The notes: generated from the letters alone by a model not told the origin. A stretch of DNA of 34,889 nt from Streptomyces soli (GCF_003999195.1 NZ_RJVR01000208.1:1-34889), one strand, 5' to 3'. Shown: positions 8,994 through 18,301, counted from the stretch's first letter. Program-made: numbers and translations.

Positions 8994-9446
8994 TCAGGCC
9001 ATGGCCCGGCTGGCAGCGGCGACCAGTTCGTCAGTCGCTGCGATGGCGGCCTCCCGGAGGGAGGCCAGGGCGGAGTGGTTGGTGGCGTTGCGCAGGTTGA
9101 ACGCGGCCAGGGCAGCCTGACGAGCTGGCTCAGCAAGGGATCGTTCAAGGACAGATACCGCGACCAGTGGGCCGGTTACGGCCGAGCGTGTGGCGCGGGA
9201 GGCCGTGCGAGCTGCCTCGACGGCTTCCTCGCTCGCGCCGTCCAGGCGCAGAACTTCGCGATGCCACATAGCCCGCCGATGGTCGCCCAGGGCGGCCACC
9301 AATTCGCCCAGCGTCCTGCGCAGCGCTTCTGCCCTCTGGTCAGCACGGGCAGCACTCTGAGCGATCCGCGCACTCTTGATCTGAAGCAGCCCGGTGAGCG
9401 CGCCCCCAAGCAGTGTGCCGACCACGGCAATGATGCTGGGCCACAT
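8994..9446 (-). CDS. Small membrane-anchored coiled-coil protein
   Basis: A 150-residue protein with an excellent AAGGAGG site ahead of the ATG at 9446. It begins with one hydrophobic helix (MWPSIIAVVGTLLGGALTGL) and continues as an Ala/Arg/Glu-rich helix, probably a coiled coil, with segments such as LRRTLGELVAALGDHRRAMW and ending ATDELVAAASRAMA. Similar short proteins recur in Streptomyces mobile or accessory regions and are usually annotated only as hypothetical (recall, not searched). A role at the membrane, perhaps in an integrative element, is inference. Confidence 0.7.
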   Translation of the reverse strand: MWPSIIAVVGTLLGGALTGLLQIKSARIAQSAARADQRAEALRRTLGELVAALGDHRRAMWHREVLRLDGASEEAVEAARTASRATRSAVTGPLVAVSVLERSLAEPARQAALAAFNLRNATNHSALASLREAAIAATDELVAAASRAMA

Positions 9447-9914
9447 CGCGAAGTCCTCCTTGGACAGCAGTAATGAGGCGGGTTGGAGTCAGCCGCTCCC
9501 CTTCAACGCCCTGTTCCGGTGCAGTGTCCGGAGCAGAACGTCGAAACGGAAAGGCTTCGGGCAAGGATGCCCGCCGGGCGCACCACCTGGCAGGCGTGAC
9601 CCCAGTCAGCTCCCGGTGTCGTCCTTGATGGGACGTCCTGCTGAGACGTCCGGTTGCCGATCCGGACCCTCCGTCCCGAGGCCCGATCAGGCGCGTCAGA
9701 GTGGGGAGCAAAGGTGAGCAGGTCTGGGGAGCGGCTGAGCAGGGGGTGGGGAATTTCAGAGAGCGCCATCACGCCTGGTGCGCGTCCTCGTCGAACGAAC
9801 TCTGTCGGCAGATAGCTGAGGCGCCCGACCGTGGTCCCCGCCAACGCCGGGAACGGCGAACGGGCCTTGCTGACCTGGGATGACCGCTTACTGGATATCG
9901 GCGCAAGGCGATGC
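9447..9914. other. Gene-free stretch, likely debris
   Basis: I see no credible gene in either strand. The possible frames are short, Arg/Pro-rich and lack ribosome sites. The segment separates the membrane-protein gene from an ISAzo13-type transposase remnant. Confidence 0.5.
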
Positions 9915-10319
9915 CGGGCGGTACCGCCGGATACCGCAGCATCGGGTCGCCGCGCGTGGCGTCCTTGACCAGGTGTCCATCAGGGCCGGGCGCAGGCCGG
10001 GGTCCTTCTCCGCCGCTGGTTTGCGGCCGCCTCCGGGACGGCGCACCCGCTGCGCGGGTTCACCGCCCGCTTCCAGCTCGACCATGCCGCGCCGGATACA
10101 GCCCTTGGACACCCCGGCCGCCTCGGCGATCGCCGCAATCCCGCCGTGCCCGAGTTGGCGGGCCTCCGCCGCATACAACAGCCGCTGCTGACGCTCGTTC
10201 AGAAATGGCAGGACTGCTTCCAACTTCCGCCGCAGTGGCCCGATCAGCTCATCGAAACGCCCCATACCACATCAACGAGCTCACGTTCCGGAAGGAACCA
10301 TCAGATTCTCGACGGGCCC
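9915..10319 (-). mobile_element. ISAzo13-type IS relic (N-terminal part of transposase)
   Basis: Minus-strand ATG at 10265 begins MGRFDELIGPLRRKLEAVLP and continues through LGHGGIAAIAEAAGVSKGCI and the basic VRRPGGGRKPAAEKDPGL, closely matching the transposase at 15911-17551. After LMD the frame slips; VKDATRGDPM is still readable one base out of phase, then similarity ends near 9920, so only about 115 of 540 residues remain. The outer end at 10314-10319 carries GACGGGCCC, the same terminal sequence as the full-length copy. It is a different copy from that one, since the sequences diverge at many positions. Confidence 0.75.
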
Positions 10320-10404
10320 TTAAACGCCCTCGGGAGATCGCAATCAGCCCTGGTCTGTAAGCCAGTAGTTTGCTCTGTGTTCACGCGCGCTGGATGGAGT
10401 TAGG

Positions 10405-10440
10405 ACGACCTGGGTCCAGGCCTTATCTCGCCTAGGTCGT
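10405..10440 (+). repeat. Inverted repeat overlapping the annotated start of the phosphoesterase gene
   Basis: ACGACCT (10405-10411) pairs with AGGTCGT (10434-10440), extended inward by three pairs including one G-T. The 3' arm includes the first bases of the GTG at 10439. It could be an operator or a leader hairpin, or it may show that the true start lies downstream. Confidence 0.5.
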
Positions 10441-13228
10441 GTCCCCCACCCGTGAGCGTCACAGAAGTGAAAGGCGCAATATCTTGTTCACCCCATCCAA
10501 GGTGCGCGGGCGGCACTGGGTCGTCGCCGGTACCGCCGCGGTCGCAATCGCCGCTTGCGGCGTCACGACGGCCATGGCGGCTGGCGTCGTCCCGCTCAAC
10601 CCGTTCGGATCCAACGCGGTCGGTAAGACCCAGGACGACGGGCGGATCCTGCTGCCCGACAATCAGTGGATTTCGCCGTATGGTCAGCGCGCGGCCACGT
10701 TCTCGGCCGAGACCATCGGCACCGCGATCAGCCCCGACGGCACGAAGATCGCGGCCCAGACCGGCGCTGACAACATCGGCAAACCGCAGCTGAGCGTCCT
10801 CGATGCCGCGACCGGTTCGGTCCTGCAGAGCTTCGGCGGCACCGGCGTTGCGGCGCCGGTCTACTCGCCGAACGGCTCGACGCTCTACGCGGCCACGCTG
10901 ACCAGCATCCTGAAGTACTCGGTCGGCCCCGACGGCCTGATCACCAACCCGACGGCGCCGACAGTGATCTCGCTCGGCAGCGGGTCGTTCCCGTACAGCC
11001 TGGCGGTGTCCGCGGACGGCAGCAAGCTCTACGCCCTGCTCAGCGGCAAGAACAAGGTGGCCGTGATCGACACCACGGCCAACACCGTGGCCGCGCAGAT
11101 CCCGGTGGGTAACGCCCCCGCGGGTGTCGCGGTTGTTGGCAACCAGGTGTTCGTGTCCAACCGGGGCGGCCGGCCGGCTGTCCCGGGCGACACGACCAAC
11201 AAGTCCGACGGCACCAACATCGTCTCCGACCCGGTGACCGGCGCCTCGACGACGGGCACGGTCTCGGTCATCGACGCCGCCACCAACACCGTCTCCGACA
11301 CGATCAACGTCGGCCTGCAACCGGCGGCGCTGACCGTGCACGACGGCGCCGTCTTCGTGGCGAACACCAACAGCGACACCGTGTCGATCATCGACGCCGC
11401 ATCGCACCAGGTGACGCAGACGATCAACGTCGAGCCCCTGCACGGCGCCACGGTCGGCGCGTCGCCGAACTCGGTGACCTTCGCCGATGACCACCACATG
11501 CTGGTCAGCGTCGGCGGCGACAACGCGATCGCGGTGTTCAACTACGCCGGAGAGCGCACGCCGGTGGGTTACAAGGGTCTGATCCCGACCGATTGGTACC
11601 CGAACCAGGTGTCCTTCGACACCAAGGTCGGAAAGGTGATCGTCAGCAACCAGCAGGGCATCGGCACCAACGGCTACCCGCAGAGCCACAAGTACCAGGG
11701 CACGATGACCTCCTTCAGCATGCCGGCCGACTCGGCGCTGGACACCACGACCCAGACGGTGTTCAACAACAACGCCTGGAACACGCCGAAGCCGACCGGT
11801 AGCGGCAACCTCCCCAGTGGCCATGCCCCGGCGATCCCGACTCAACTCGGCCAGCCGTCGGCGATCAAGCACGTCTTCTTGATCATCAAAGAGAACCGCA
11901 CCTACGACCAGATACTCGGCGATCTCGGCAAGGGCAACGGCGACCCGGCCGACACCACCTACGGGGCGACGGTGACGCCGAACCAGCACAGCCTGGCCAA
12001 CACCTTCACCGACTTCGACAACTTCTACGACAGCGGCATGCTGTCGGCGGACGGTCACCAATGGCTGGTACAGGGCGACAACAACGACTACCAGGCGCAG
12101 AACGCGGCCAGCACCTGGGCGCGTAGCTACCCGTACCCGGGCGGCGACGCCCTGTCCTACCAGCGGGACGGGTTCATCTGGAACACCGTCGAGAACGCTG
12201 GTGGCACCGTGCGGAACTACGGTGAGTTCGAGGCGGCCACCACCGGTAAGAAGGGCACGTGGCAGCAGTACTACGCCGACTCCCAGATCATGGAGGGCAA
12301 GGCAACCGGCCCCCTTCCAGTGGCGCAGAACTCGGCTCAGTGGGTCTCGGACGTGCCGTCGCTGAACCAGGTCAGCAACCACGACTACCCGCACTTCGAC
12401 CCGAGCATTCCTGACCAGTACCGCGCTGACATCTGGGAGCAGGACTTCAAGCAGGCCGAGCAGACCGGCGTCCTGCCGAGCCTGACGACCATGACCGTGA
12501 GTGACGACCACACCGGTGGTGCGCCGACTGGGGCGGCCCAGAACGCCGACAACGACCTGGCCGTGGGTCGAATCGTCTCGGATGTCTCGCACAGCCAGTT
12601 CTGGAAAGACTCGGCCGTCTTCGTCCTCGAGGACGACACCCAGGCCGGCTCCGACCACGTCGACGGCCACCGTGGCCCGCTGTTCATCGCCAGCCCGTAC
12701 GCCAAGCGTGGAGTGGTCAACAGCGGTTACTACACGCAGGTCAACGTGACCAAGACGATCGAGCAGATCCTCGGGGCCCAGCCGATGAACCAGATGGACC
12801 AGGCTGCCGTGCCTATGTACGACGCGTTCACCAACACCCCGAACCTCACTCCGTACACGCTTCTGCCGAACCAGGTTCCGCTCACCCAGGGTGTCAGCAA
12901 CCTGATCCCGCTGACCCCGTCGGCGAGCACCCCGGCCAACCCGTCGGCCGCGTCCGCGGTGACCGCGACCAACGGACCGGCCGCCCCGGCGATTCCGGCC
13001 GCGGAGCAGTCGGTGGCCAGCCAGTGGACCACCTGGTACGAGACTGAGGCCAAGCCGAAGCTGACCGGACCCAATGCGGCTCCTGACGCGACGAACCCAG
13101 CGCAGATGAACCGCTACGACTGGTACACCTCGACCGACTGGTCGAAGCCGTACCCGGGCGACAAGCAGATCCTGGCGCCGACCCAGGTGCCCGGTCGCAA
13201 CCTGCCGAGCGACTTCCTCGGCGACTGA
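10439..13228 (+). CDS. Secreted YVTN beta-propeller / alkaline-phosphatase-like phosphoesterase
   Basis: A 929-residue exported protein. The signal peptide is WVVAGTAAVAIAACGVTTAM with basic residues before it. Residues about 80-430 form a YncE/YVTN-type propeller with repeating units such as KVAVIDTTANTVAAQIPVGN, GTVSVIDAATNTVSDTINVG and DTVSIIDAASHQVTQTINV. From about 476 a phosphoesterase domain begins (HVFLIIKENRTYDQILGD), with later metal-site candidates TVSDDHTGG, VLEDDTQAGSDHVDGHRGP and FIASPYAKRG. A Pro/Ala-rich tail follows. The start is uncertain: GTG 10439 lacks a good ribosome site and overlaps an inverted repeat; TTG 10484 and GTG 10502 are alternatives that keep the signal peptide. 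The protein may act on a cell-surface phosphodiester or phosphomonoester. It is followed by ABC transporter genes. Confidence 0.88.
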   Translation: MSPTRERHRSERRNILFTPSKVRGRHWVVAGTAAVAIAACGVTTAMAAGVVPLNPFGSNAVGKTQDDGRILLPDNQWISPYGQRAATFSAETIGTAISPDGTKIAAQTGADNIGKPQLSVLDAATGSVLQSFGGTGVAAPVYSPNGSTLYAATLTSILKYSVGPDGLITNPTAPTVISLGSGSFPYSLAVSADGSKLYALLSGKNKVAVIDTTANTVAAQIPVGNAPAGVAVVGNQVFVSNRGGRPAVPGDTTNKSDGTNIVSDPVTGASTTGTVSVIDAATNTVSDTINVGLQPAALTVHDGAVFVANTNSDTVSIIDAASHQVTQTINVEPLHGATVGASPNSVTFADDHHMLVSVGGDNAIAVFNYAGERTPVGYKGLIPTDWYPNQVSFDTKVGKVIVSNQQGIGTNGYPQSHKYQGTMTSFSMPADSALDTTTQTVFNNNAWNTPKPTGSGNLPSGHAPAIPTQLGQPSAIKHVFLIIKENRTYDQILGDLGKGNGDPADTTYGATVTPNQHSLANTFTDFDNFYDSGMLSADGHQWLVQGDNNDYQAQNAASTWARSYPYPGGDALSYQRDGFIWNTVENAGGTVRNYGEFEAATTGKKGTWQQYYADSQIMEGKATGPLPVAQNSAQWVSDVPSLNQVSNHDYPHFDPSIPDQYRADIWEQDFKQAEQTGVLPSLTTMTVSDDHTGGAPTGAAQNADNDLAVGRIVSDVSHSQFWKDSAVFVLEDDTQAGSDHVDGHRGPLFIASPYAKRGVVNSGYYTQVNVTKTIEQILGAQPMNQMDQAAVPMYDAFTNTPNLTPYTLLPNQVPLTQGVSNLIPLTPSASTPANPSAASAVTATNGPAAPAIPAAEQSVASQWTTWYETEAKPKLTGPNAAPDATNPAQMNRYDWYTSTDWSKPYPGDKQILAPTQVPGRNLPSDFLGD

Positions 13229-13326
13229 TCACCACGCAACATTCGACTGATCACCATGCAGTAAACGGCTGATCACCGCGCACGACTGATCACCGCGCAG
13301 TCTGCGGCTGATCACGAAGCAGTAGG
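13222..13326 (+). repeat. Five direct repeats between phosphoesterase and ABC genes
   Basis: Five copies of a CGRCTGATCACCRYGCA unit start at 13222, 13244, 13266, 13283 and 13305. The period is 22 bp except for one 17-bp copy. The TGA stop of the phosphoesterase gene lies in the first copy. Each copy contains the TGATCA palindrome. The array could bind a regulator, act as mRNA spacer structure, or simply be an expanded repeat. Confidence 0.85.
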
Positions 13327-13391
13327 TGGTGCCAGCCGGGTCCTTCCGGGATCTCGACCGGCACCACGCCCCGTGAAAGGAACCACTCCCC

Positions 13392-14351
13392 ATGCGTGAT
13401 CACACCGGCCGACCCGAGCCCGATCTTGCCTTGGAAACCCACGCACTGACCAAGCGATTCGGCGACCGGCTGGTCGTCAACAACATCAACCTGCAGGTGG
13501 CGCCCGGTAGCGTCTACGGCCTGCTGGGCCGCAACGGCGCCGGCAAGACCACGCTCATGCGGATGATCCTCGGCTTGCTGACTCCAGACTCCGGTTCGGT
13601 GAGCCTGTTCGGCCGCCCCGCCCCGGCCGGCGATCCGGCGACGCGCGACGGGGTCGCGGGCTTCGTGGAGGAGCCGCGCTTCTATCCATACCTGTCGGCC
13701 CAGCGCAATCTCAAACTGCTCGCCCAGCTCGACGGCCCGCAGGCGATACTCACCCCGCAGGCCGCGCTCGAGCTCGTCGATCTTGCCGACCGCCGCCGCG
13801 ACAAGGTCGGCACCTTTTCCACCGGGATGCGCCAGCGCCTGGGCGTGGCCGCGGCCCTGCTGCGTAACCCACGCCTGATTGTGCTGGACGAGCCCACCAT
13901 AGGCCTGGACCCGGCCAATGCCCTGGACGTGCGAGCGCAGCTGCGGGCCCTGGCCGACCGCGGCGTCGCCGTACTGTTGAGCAGCCACAACATGGCCGAA
14001 GTCGCCGAGATCTGCGACCGCGTGCTGATCATCCACGCCGGTCGGACGGTCTGGGCGGGAACCCAGGCATCCCTGCACGTTGCCGCCCCGACGCCCGCCT
14101 ACCGGGTGTGGACCAACGACGACGAACGGGCCGCCGCCGTCGGTCGCCGTCATGCCCTGCGAATGGAGACCGGCGGACGCTCCGGCGGCGGCGCACCGCT
14201 GATCATCCACGCCAACGAGGGGCAACGCGACGCCTTCGTGCTGGAACTGGCCCGGGCCGGCGTGGCCGTCCGCCAGCTCGAGCCGGACGTGCCGCCGCTG
14301 GAAGCGCTGTTCACCGCCCTCACCGGCTCGATCCCGGAGGTCGCCGCATGA
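13392..14351 (+). CDS. ABC transporter ATP-binding protein
   Basis: A 319-residue single ATPase domain plus C-terminal extension, typical of the DrrA/CcmA-like exporter branch. Walker A is GRNGAGKTT (about residues 46-54), the signature is FSTGMRQRLG, Walker B with the catalytic Glu is RLIVLDEPTIGLD, and the switch His is in LLSSHNMAEV. The C-terminal 80 residues (LIIHANEGQRDAFVLELARA) are the usual regulatory tail. The ATG at 13392 has AAAGGA about 11 bases upstream. Its stop overlaps the permease start, so the two form a translationally coupled pair. The repeat array and the phosphoesterase gene lie upstream on the same strand. Confidence 0.95.
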   Translation: MRDHTGRPEPDLALETHALTKRFGDRLVVNNINLQVAPGSVYGLLGRNGAGKTTLMRMILGLLTPDSGSVSLFGRPAPAGDPATRDGVAGFVEEPRFYPYLSAQRNLKLLAQLDGPQAILTPQAALELVDLADRRRDKVGTFSTGMRQRLGVAAALLRNPRLIVLDEPTIGLDPANALDVRAQLRALADRGVAVLLSSHNMAEVAEICDRVLIIHAGRTVWAGTQASLHVAAPTPAYRVWTNDDERAAAVGRRHALRMETGGRSGGGAPLIIHANEGQRDAFVLELARAGVAVRQLEPDVPPLEALFTALTGSIPEVAA

Positions 14352-15712
14352 GTGTGAGCACTCACGCCCCGAACGACGCGTCGACCGCCGCCGCGCCGGA
14401 TCACACGCCGCGGCCGCGGCCCGGCATCGGCGTAGCGATCAAGGTTGAGATCACCAAGCTGATGTCGCAGCCGACGCTGCGGATCGTGTTGGCGCTATGT
14501 GTCGTGGTGCCGGCTGGCTTCGCCATCCTCATGCGCGCGGGATCCAACCGCCCGTCGGACACGCTGTTCGGCCGCTGGGCCGGCACGTCCGGCTTTGCCA
14601 CCTCGCTCACCGTGCTGAACTGGGCCGCCGCCTACGGCGCGCCGCTGCTGGCCGGCCTGTTCGCCGGCGACATCTTTGCCAGCGAGGATCGCCACGGCAC
14701 GTGGAAGACGATCCTCACTCGGTCCTGCATCCGCAGCCGGCTGTTCCTCGGCAAGGCCGTCGCGGCAACGGTGTGCGTCTGGTTCAGCTTCGTGGTGATC
14801 GGCGTGGTCAGCCTGCTCGCCGGACTGGCCGCCGTGGGCTCGTCACCGCTGGTCGGCTTGTCCGGCCAGCTGGTCGGTTCGGGACAGGCGCTCGGCCTGG
14901 TCGCGGCCAGCTGGATACTCTCGCTGCTGTGGACCAGCGTCTTCGTCGCCCTCGGCCTGCTGCTGTCGGTCGTCAGCCGCAGCGGGATCGTCGGCGTGCT
15001 CGGCCCGCTGGTGGTGGGCATCGTCCTGCAGCTGCTGGAGACGATCGCCTCGGGCCAGGTGGTGCGCTCGATCCTGCCGACAACGCCGTCCGACGCCTGG
15101 CATGTCTTCTTTACCGCACCAGTGCCGGCCTGGCCGATCATCCAGGCGGTGGTCACCGACGTCGGCTACACGGCGGTGTTCGCCGGCACGGCCTGGTACC
15201 TCCTGCGGCGCCGTGATTTCGCCGGCGCGGACGCCATGCCCGCCGGCCGGCGCCGCACCACCGTCCGCATCGGCATCGCCACAGCGGCGATCGGCGCGCT
15301 GCTCGGCGGGTTCAGCACAGTCGGGCCGACGGCCCTGACCGCGACCCGGCTCGACACGTCAATAGCCACGACTTTCGGCCACCTCGCCGAGGTGCGATAC
15401 CAATGGCAGACCGGTGCCCAGGCCGACCCCACGATCCCCTGGCACGCGGTGTGCAACCGTGGCGGCACACCCATCGGAGCGACCGTCCCCAACAGCACGG
15501 GCGCCGGCGACGACTGGTCCTGCACGATCTCCGACCTGCGGGCCTCCGACGGCGTGGGCACGAACGTGCTCGACGTGACCCTCAAAGCCAACGGTTGCTA
15601 CGAGGTCCAGTCCCCGCCCGGAGCCGTCGGACCCCTCTACGTCACCGACGATCGAGGGCGCACCTTTTTCAACCCGCTGTTCGCCTTCGACGGATGCCTC
15701 GGCACGCCCTGA
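14348..15712 (+). CDS. ABC-2-type permease with an extracytoplasmic C-terminal domain
   Basis: The ATG at 14348 overlaps the ATPase stop (ATGA), giving 454 residues; the frame extends upstream but that part is antisense-like. After a Pro-rich N-terminus come several membrane helices: LRIVLALCVVVPAGFAILM, AAYGAPLLAGLFAGDIF, VWFSFVVIGVVSLLAGLA, ALGLVAASWILSLLW, SGIVGVLGPLVVGIVLQLL and AVFAGTAWYLL. A last helix (IGIATAAIGALLGGF) leads into an approximately 130-residue domain with four Cys (in AVCNRGG, DWSCTISD, NGCYEV and DGCLGTP), which could form two disulfides outside the cell. The tail is unusual for an ABC-2 subunit. Substrate unknown; transport of a polymer or lipid linked to the upstream phosphoesterase is inference. 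Confidence 0.9.
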   Translation: MSVSTHAPNDASTAAAPDHTPRPRPGIGVAIKVEITKLMSQPTLRIVLALCVVVPAGFAILMRAGSNRPSDTLFGRWAGTSGFATSLTVLNWAAAYGAPLLAGLFAGDIFASEDRHGTWKTILTRSCIRSRLFLGKAVAATVCVWFSFVVIGVVSLLAGLAAVGSSPLVGLSGQLVGSGQALGLVAASWILSLLWTSVFVALGLLLSVVSRSGIVGVLGPLVVGIVLQLLETIASGQVVRSILPTTPSDAWHVFFTAPVPAWPIIQAVVTDVGYTAVFAGTAWYLLRRRDFAGADAMPAGRRRTTVRIGIATAAIGALLGGFSTVGPTALTATRLDTSIATTFGHLAEVRYQWQTGAQADPTIPWHAVCNRGGTPIGATVPNSTGAGDDWSCTISDLRASDGVGTNVLDVTLKANGCYEVQSPPGAVGPLYVTDDRGRTFFNPLFAFDGCLGTP

Positions 15713-15877
15713 CCGGCCCCCGACTGGGCACCGCTCGCGAGTCAGCGCGCTGGTCTCGCGCGAGAACCTGTCCGTCCGCGGACCGCCCGTTATCGCCGGT
15801 TCGATCGCGATCTGACTACGTTGTCGCAGCTCAGGATGGTTCTTCGATTGAATCGACAGTGGTGGTCCAGGCCCACT

Positions 15878-17606
15878 GGGCCCGTCGAAGAATAAGTGGT
15901 GCGTGTCGTGTCAGCCGGGGGTTGACGCGATGGACATGAGGTAGCCGGTGAGGTCGGAGGGGTCGACGAGGCGGTGCGTGAGGCGTGGGCTGGTGTGTCC
16001 GTGCCGTTCGAGGAGCGGTCCCGTGATCTGCAGGGTGGTGCGGATGTGGGCCTCGCTGACGTGGAGGAGGTGGGCGATCAGCGAGCGGGAGACGCCGCGC
16101 TGGTCGAGGACGGCCGCCCATGCCTGTTGTTCGAAGGTGATCTTGGGGCGGCGGCTGGGTGTCGTCATGCCTGCTTCGGTTGCCAATTGGCGTAGTTCGG
16201 TGGTGAGTTGGTCGAGCGCTTCCCGGGTCAGGCCGGTGAGGGCAGGGTGGGTGACCACTGCGGTGTCGAACGCCTCTCCGGCGCTGGCCCGGCTCTTGGG
16301 GAGCGGTGGCTCGGTGGGCGGGTTGGGCGTGTCGGGCTGGGGCGGCAGTGTGTAGTTCCACTCGCCGCGGAACTCGTCCGTTTCGATCTTCAGGGCGGCC
16401 ATGTGCTGTTTGCTGATTTCGATGCCGGTGGGGTAGCGGCCGGTGTCCAGGCGGGCCTGGACGGTCAGGCCGCCCTTGGTGGTGGTGTTCGCGATGAGGT
16501 TGACGGCGACGTCGAAGCCGGTCAGCGGGCGGGCGCGCCAGTTCATGGAGATGAAGGAGAACAGTCGGTGCTCGACCTTGTTCCACTAGCTTGTGCCGGG
16601 CGGTAGGTGGCAGACGGTGATGGGCAGGCCGATCTCGGTGGCGATGACTGCCAGGTTGGCCTTCCATGCCTTGGCGGTGCTGCTGTTGGATCCGCCGCCG
16701 TCAGCGGTGATCACGAGCCGGGTGGCGTGCGGGTAGTCGAGTCGGCCCTGCTCGGTCCACCAGCGGCGGATGGAGGCCACCGCGAAGGCGGCGGTGTCAT
16801 GGTCAGTGCCGACCACGACGTAGCCGGTGTTGCGTCCCAGGTCGTAGATGCCGTAAGGGATCGCGGTGCCCTCGGCGTCCTTGGGGAAATCGTGGTCCAT
16901 GACCTTGACCGGTGCGCCCTTGGCGGTCCACTCCTGCCCGGTCTGCCCGGTCTGGCCGAACAGGCCGATCATCTCCTTCTTCTTGCAGTCCACGCTGATC
17001 ACCGGCTCGCCGATGTCCAAGAACTCGGCGACCAGATCGTTGATGTGTGTGAACTGCGCGTCGCGGTCGGGATGGTGGGTGCCCTCAAGGACCTTGGCGT
17101 TGCCGCGGAGGCTGAACCCCGCCGCCTTCAACAACTCGGCCACGGTGTCCCGGCCGACCCGGTGGCCACGGGCGGTGAGCTCGTCGGAGAGGTGCCGCAG
17201 GGACTTCGTGGTCCACATCAGCGGCCCTATCGGGTCACCGCGCGTGCCGTCCTTGACCAACTCCATGAGCGTGGGCAGTAGTTCGGGGTCTTTCTCGGTC
17301 TGGCGCCTGCGGCCACCGCCGGGGCGACGTACCCGGTCCGAGGGCTCCTCGTCGGCTTCCAGTTCCACCAGACCACGTTGGACACAGCCCTTGGACACCC
17401 CGGCCTCGGCCGCCACCGCCGCAATGCCGCCGTGTCCCAACTGCCGTGCCTCGGCGGCGAACAGCAGCCTCCGCTGCCTCTCGTTCAGCCACGGCACCAC
17501 CACGTCCAGCTTCTGTCGCAGCGGACCGATCAACTCGTCAAAGTGCCCGATATCACATCAACGAGCACAAGACACGGAAGCAACGACTAGTTTTTCGACG
17601 GGCCCA
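15878..17606 (-). mobile_element. ISAzo13-family insertion sequence, full length but inactive
   Basis: The ends match as inverted repeats. On the plus strand the left end reads TGGGCCCGTCGAAGAATAAG from 15878; the right end, read inward on the minus strand from 17606, begins TGGGCCCGTCGAA and then AAAACTAGT, with further matches. The element is about 1.73 kb and holds one transposase gene on the minus strand. I see no convincing target-site duplication. A diverged relic of the same family lies at 9915-10319. Confidence 0.8.
15911..17551 (-). pseudogene. ISAzo13-family transposase, amber stop and lost start codon
   Basis: The frame covers a complete family protein. It has the N-terminal HTH region (LGHGGIAAVAAEAGVSKGCV) and the basic linker VRRPGGGRRRQTEKDPEL. 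The DDE domain has VISVDCKKKEMIG (first Asp), TDHDTAAF and LVITADGGGSNS. A TAG at 16586-16588 stands where the family has Lys in PPGTSKWNK; the frame then continues unchanged as WNKVEHRLFSFISMNWRAR. The expected start, ATG in the 9915 relic, is ATC at 17549-17551, leaving only a TTG at 17533. A C-terminal extension of about 140 residues includes an HTH-like stretch (VSRSLIAHLLHVSEAHIRTT), longer than I expect for the family. Confidence 0.85.
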
Positions 17607-17619
17607 TGCCCAAGCCGCC

Positions 17620-17990
17620 TCAGCAGGCGGTGATGGCGACCCGGCGAAGGAGGTTGGCGGTGGGCAGACGCCGACGGGCCTCCCCTTGCAGCCCGGCCAG
17701 CGCCACGTCCCGTCCGGGGTCGCCTTGTTGGAGCTTGCGGTAGATGCGCAGGTAGGTGTCGCTCCAGGCGGGCCGGTCGTGGCATTCAACCGTGCTGAAA
17801 CCGGCAGCGCGCAGCACGTGGCCAGTGGGTGTGGCGGTGGCGGTCGGGCAGTCGTGGGTCGCCGTGCTGGCGCGGGTGCCAGCCGGTGATGACGAGGCGT
17901 CCGCCGGGCCGAAGGATCCGGCGGGTTTCTGCGGCAGCGGCGGTGTGGTCGTGGGCCCGCCCGGACCGACTCTGCTCTCCTCGCCGGAAC
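17620..17990 (-). pseudogene. SAM-dependent methyltransferase, C-terminal remnant
   Basis: Reading the minus strand, one frame gives AAAETRRILRPGGRLVITGW, the post-motif strand and loop of class I methyltransferases. A second gives HVLRAAGFSTVECHDRPAW, DTYLRIYRKLQQGD and a final RRRLPTANLLRRVAITA. The two must be joined by a frameshift near 17830. The SAM-binding motif I (E/DxGxGxG) is not found upstream, where the sequence is replaced by unrelated DNA. It is a double-broken relic beside the IS right end. Confidence 0.55.
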
Positions 17991-18301
17991 CCTCGCCGAC
18001 GACCCAGCGGTCAGCGACGCCGAACTCGCGGCCGCCCCGGACCTGCTTGTGGCGGGAGATGACCTTCGCCCGGATCCGGATGTCCGGGTCCGATGATCCG
18101 TGGGAGGCCATGGACTGGCACAACGCCTGGCTGTCCCGGGTCGCCGCGAAGCAGTCCTGGTGGCCGGAACGAACACCTACGGCGCTGGGGCACAGATGGC
18201 CTCCGCAGGAGAACCTGCTGGTGACGGAGCAGGTCATCATCCTTGAACCGCCCTGGCGCGGACTGAACCTGGCACCTGCCCTGGCAGGCGCGGCGATGTG
18301 A
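17980..18301 (+). pseudogene. GNAT-like acetyltransferase, N-terminal remnant
   Basis: One frame reads LADDPAVSDAELAAAPDLLV then AGDDLRPDPDVRV; after a frameshift near 18075 another reads DDPWEAMDWHNAWLSRVAA and ENLLVTEQVIILEPPWRGLN followed by LAPALAGAAM and a stop. The strand-then-RGxxLAPxL pattern resembles the acetyl-CoA-binding region of GNAT-like proteins. The rest of the domain is missing, so the gene is frameshifted and 3'-truncated. I would not assign a substrate. Confidence 0.4.

Noticed and set aside
10400..12670. A 756-residue open frame on the minus strand opposite the phosphoesterase gene
   Set aside because: Composition is Val/Arg/Gly-rich without motifs, and the plus strand has clear propeller and phosphoesterase signatures; it is the usual antisense frame of high-GC DNA.
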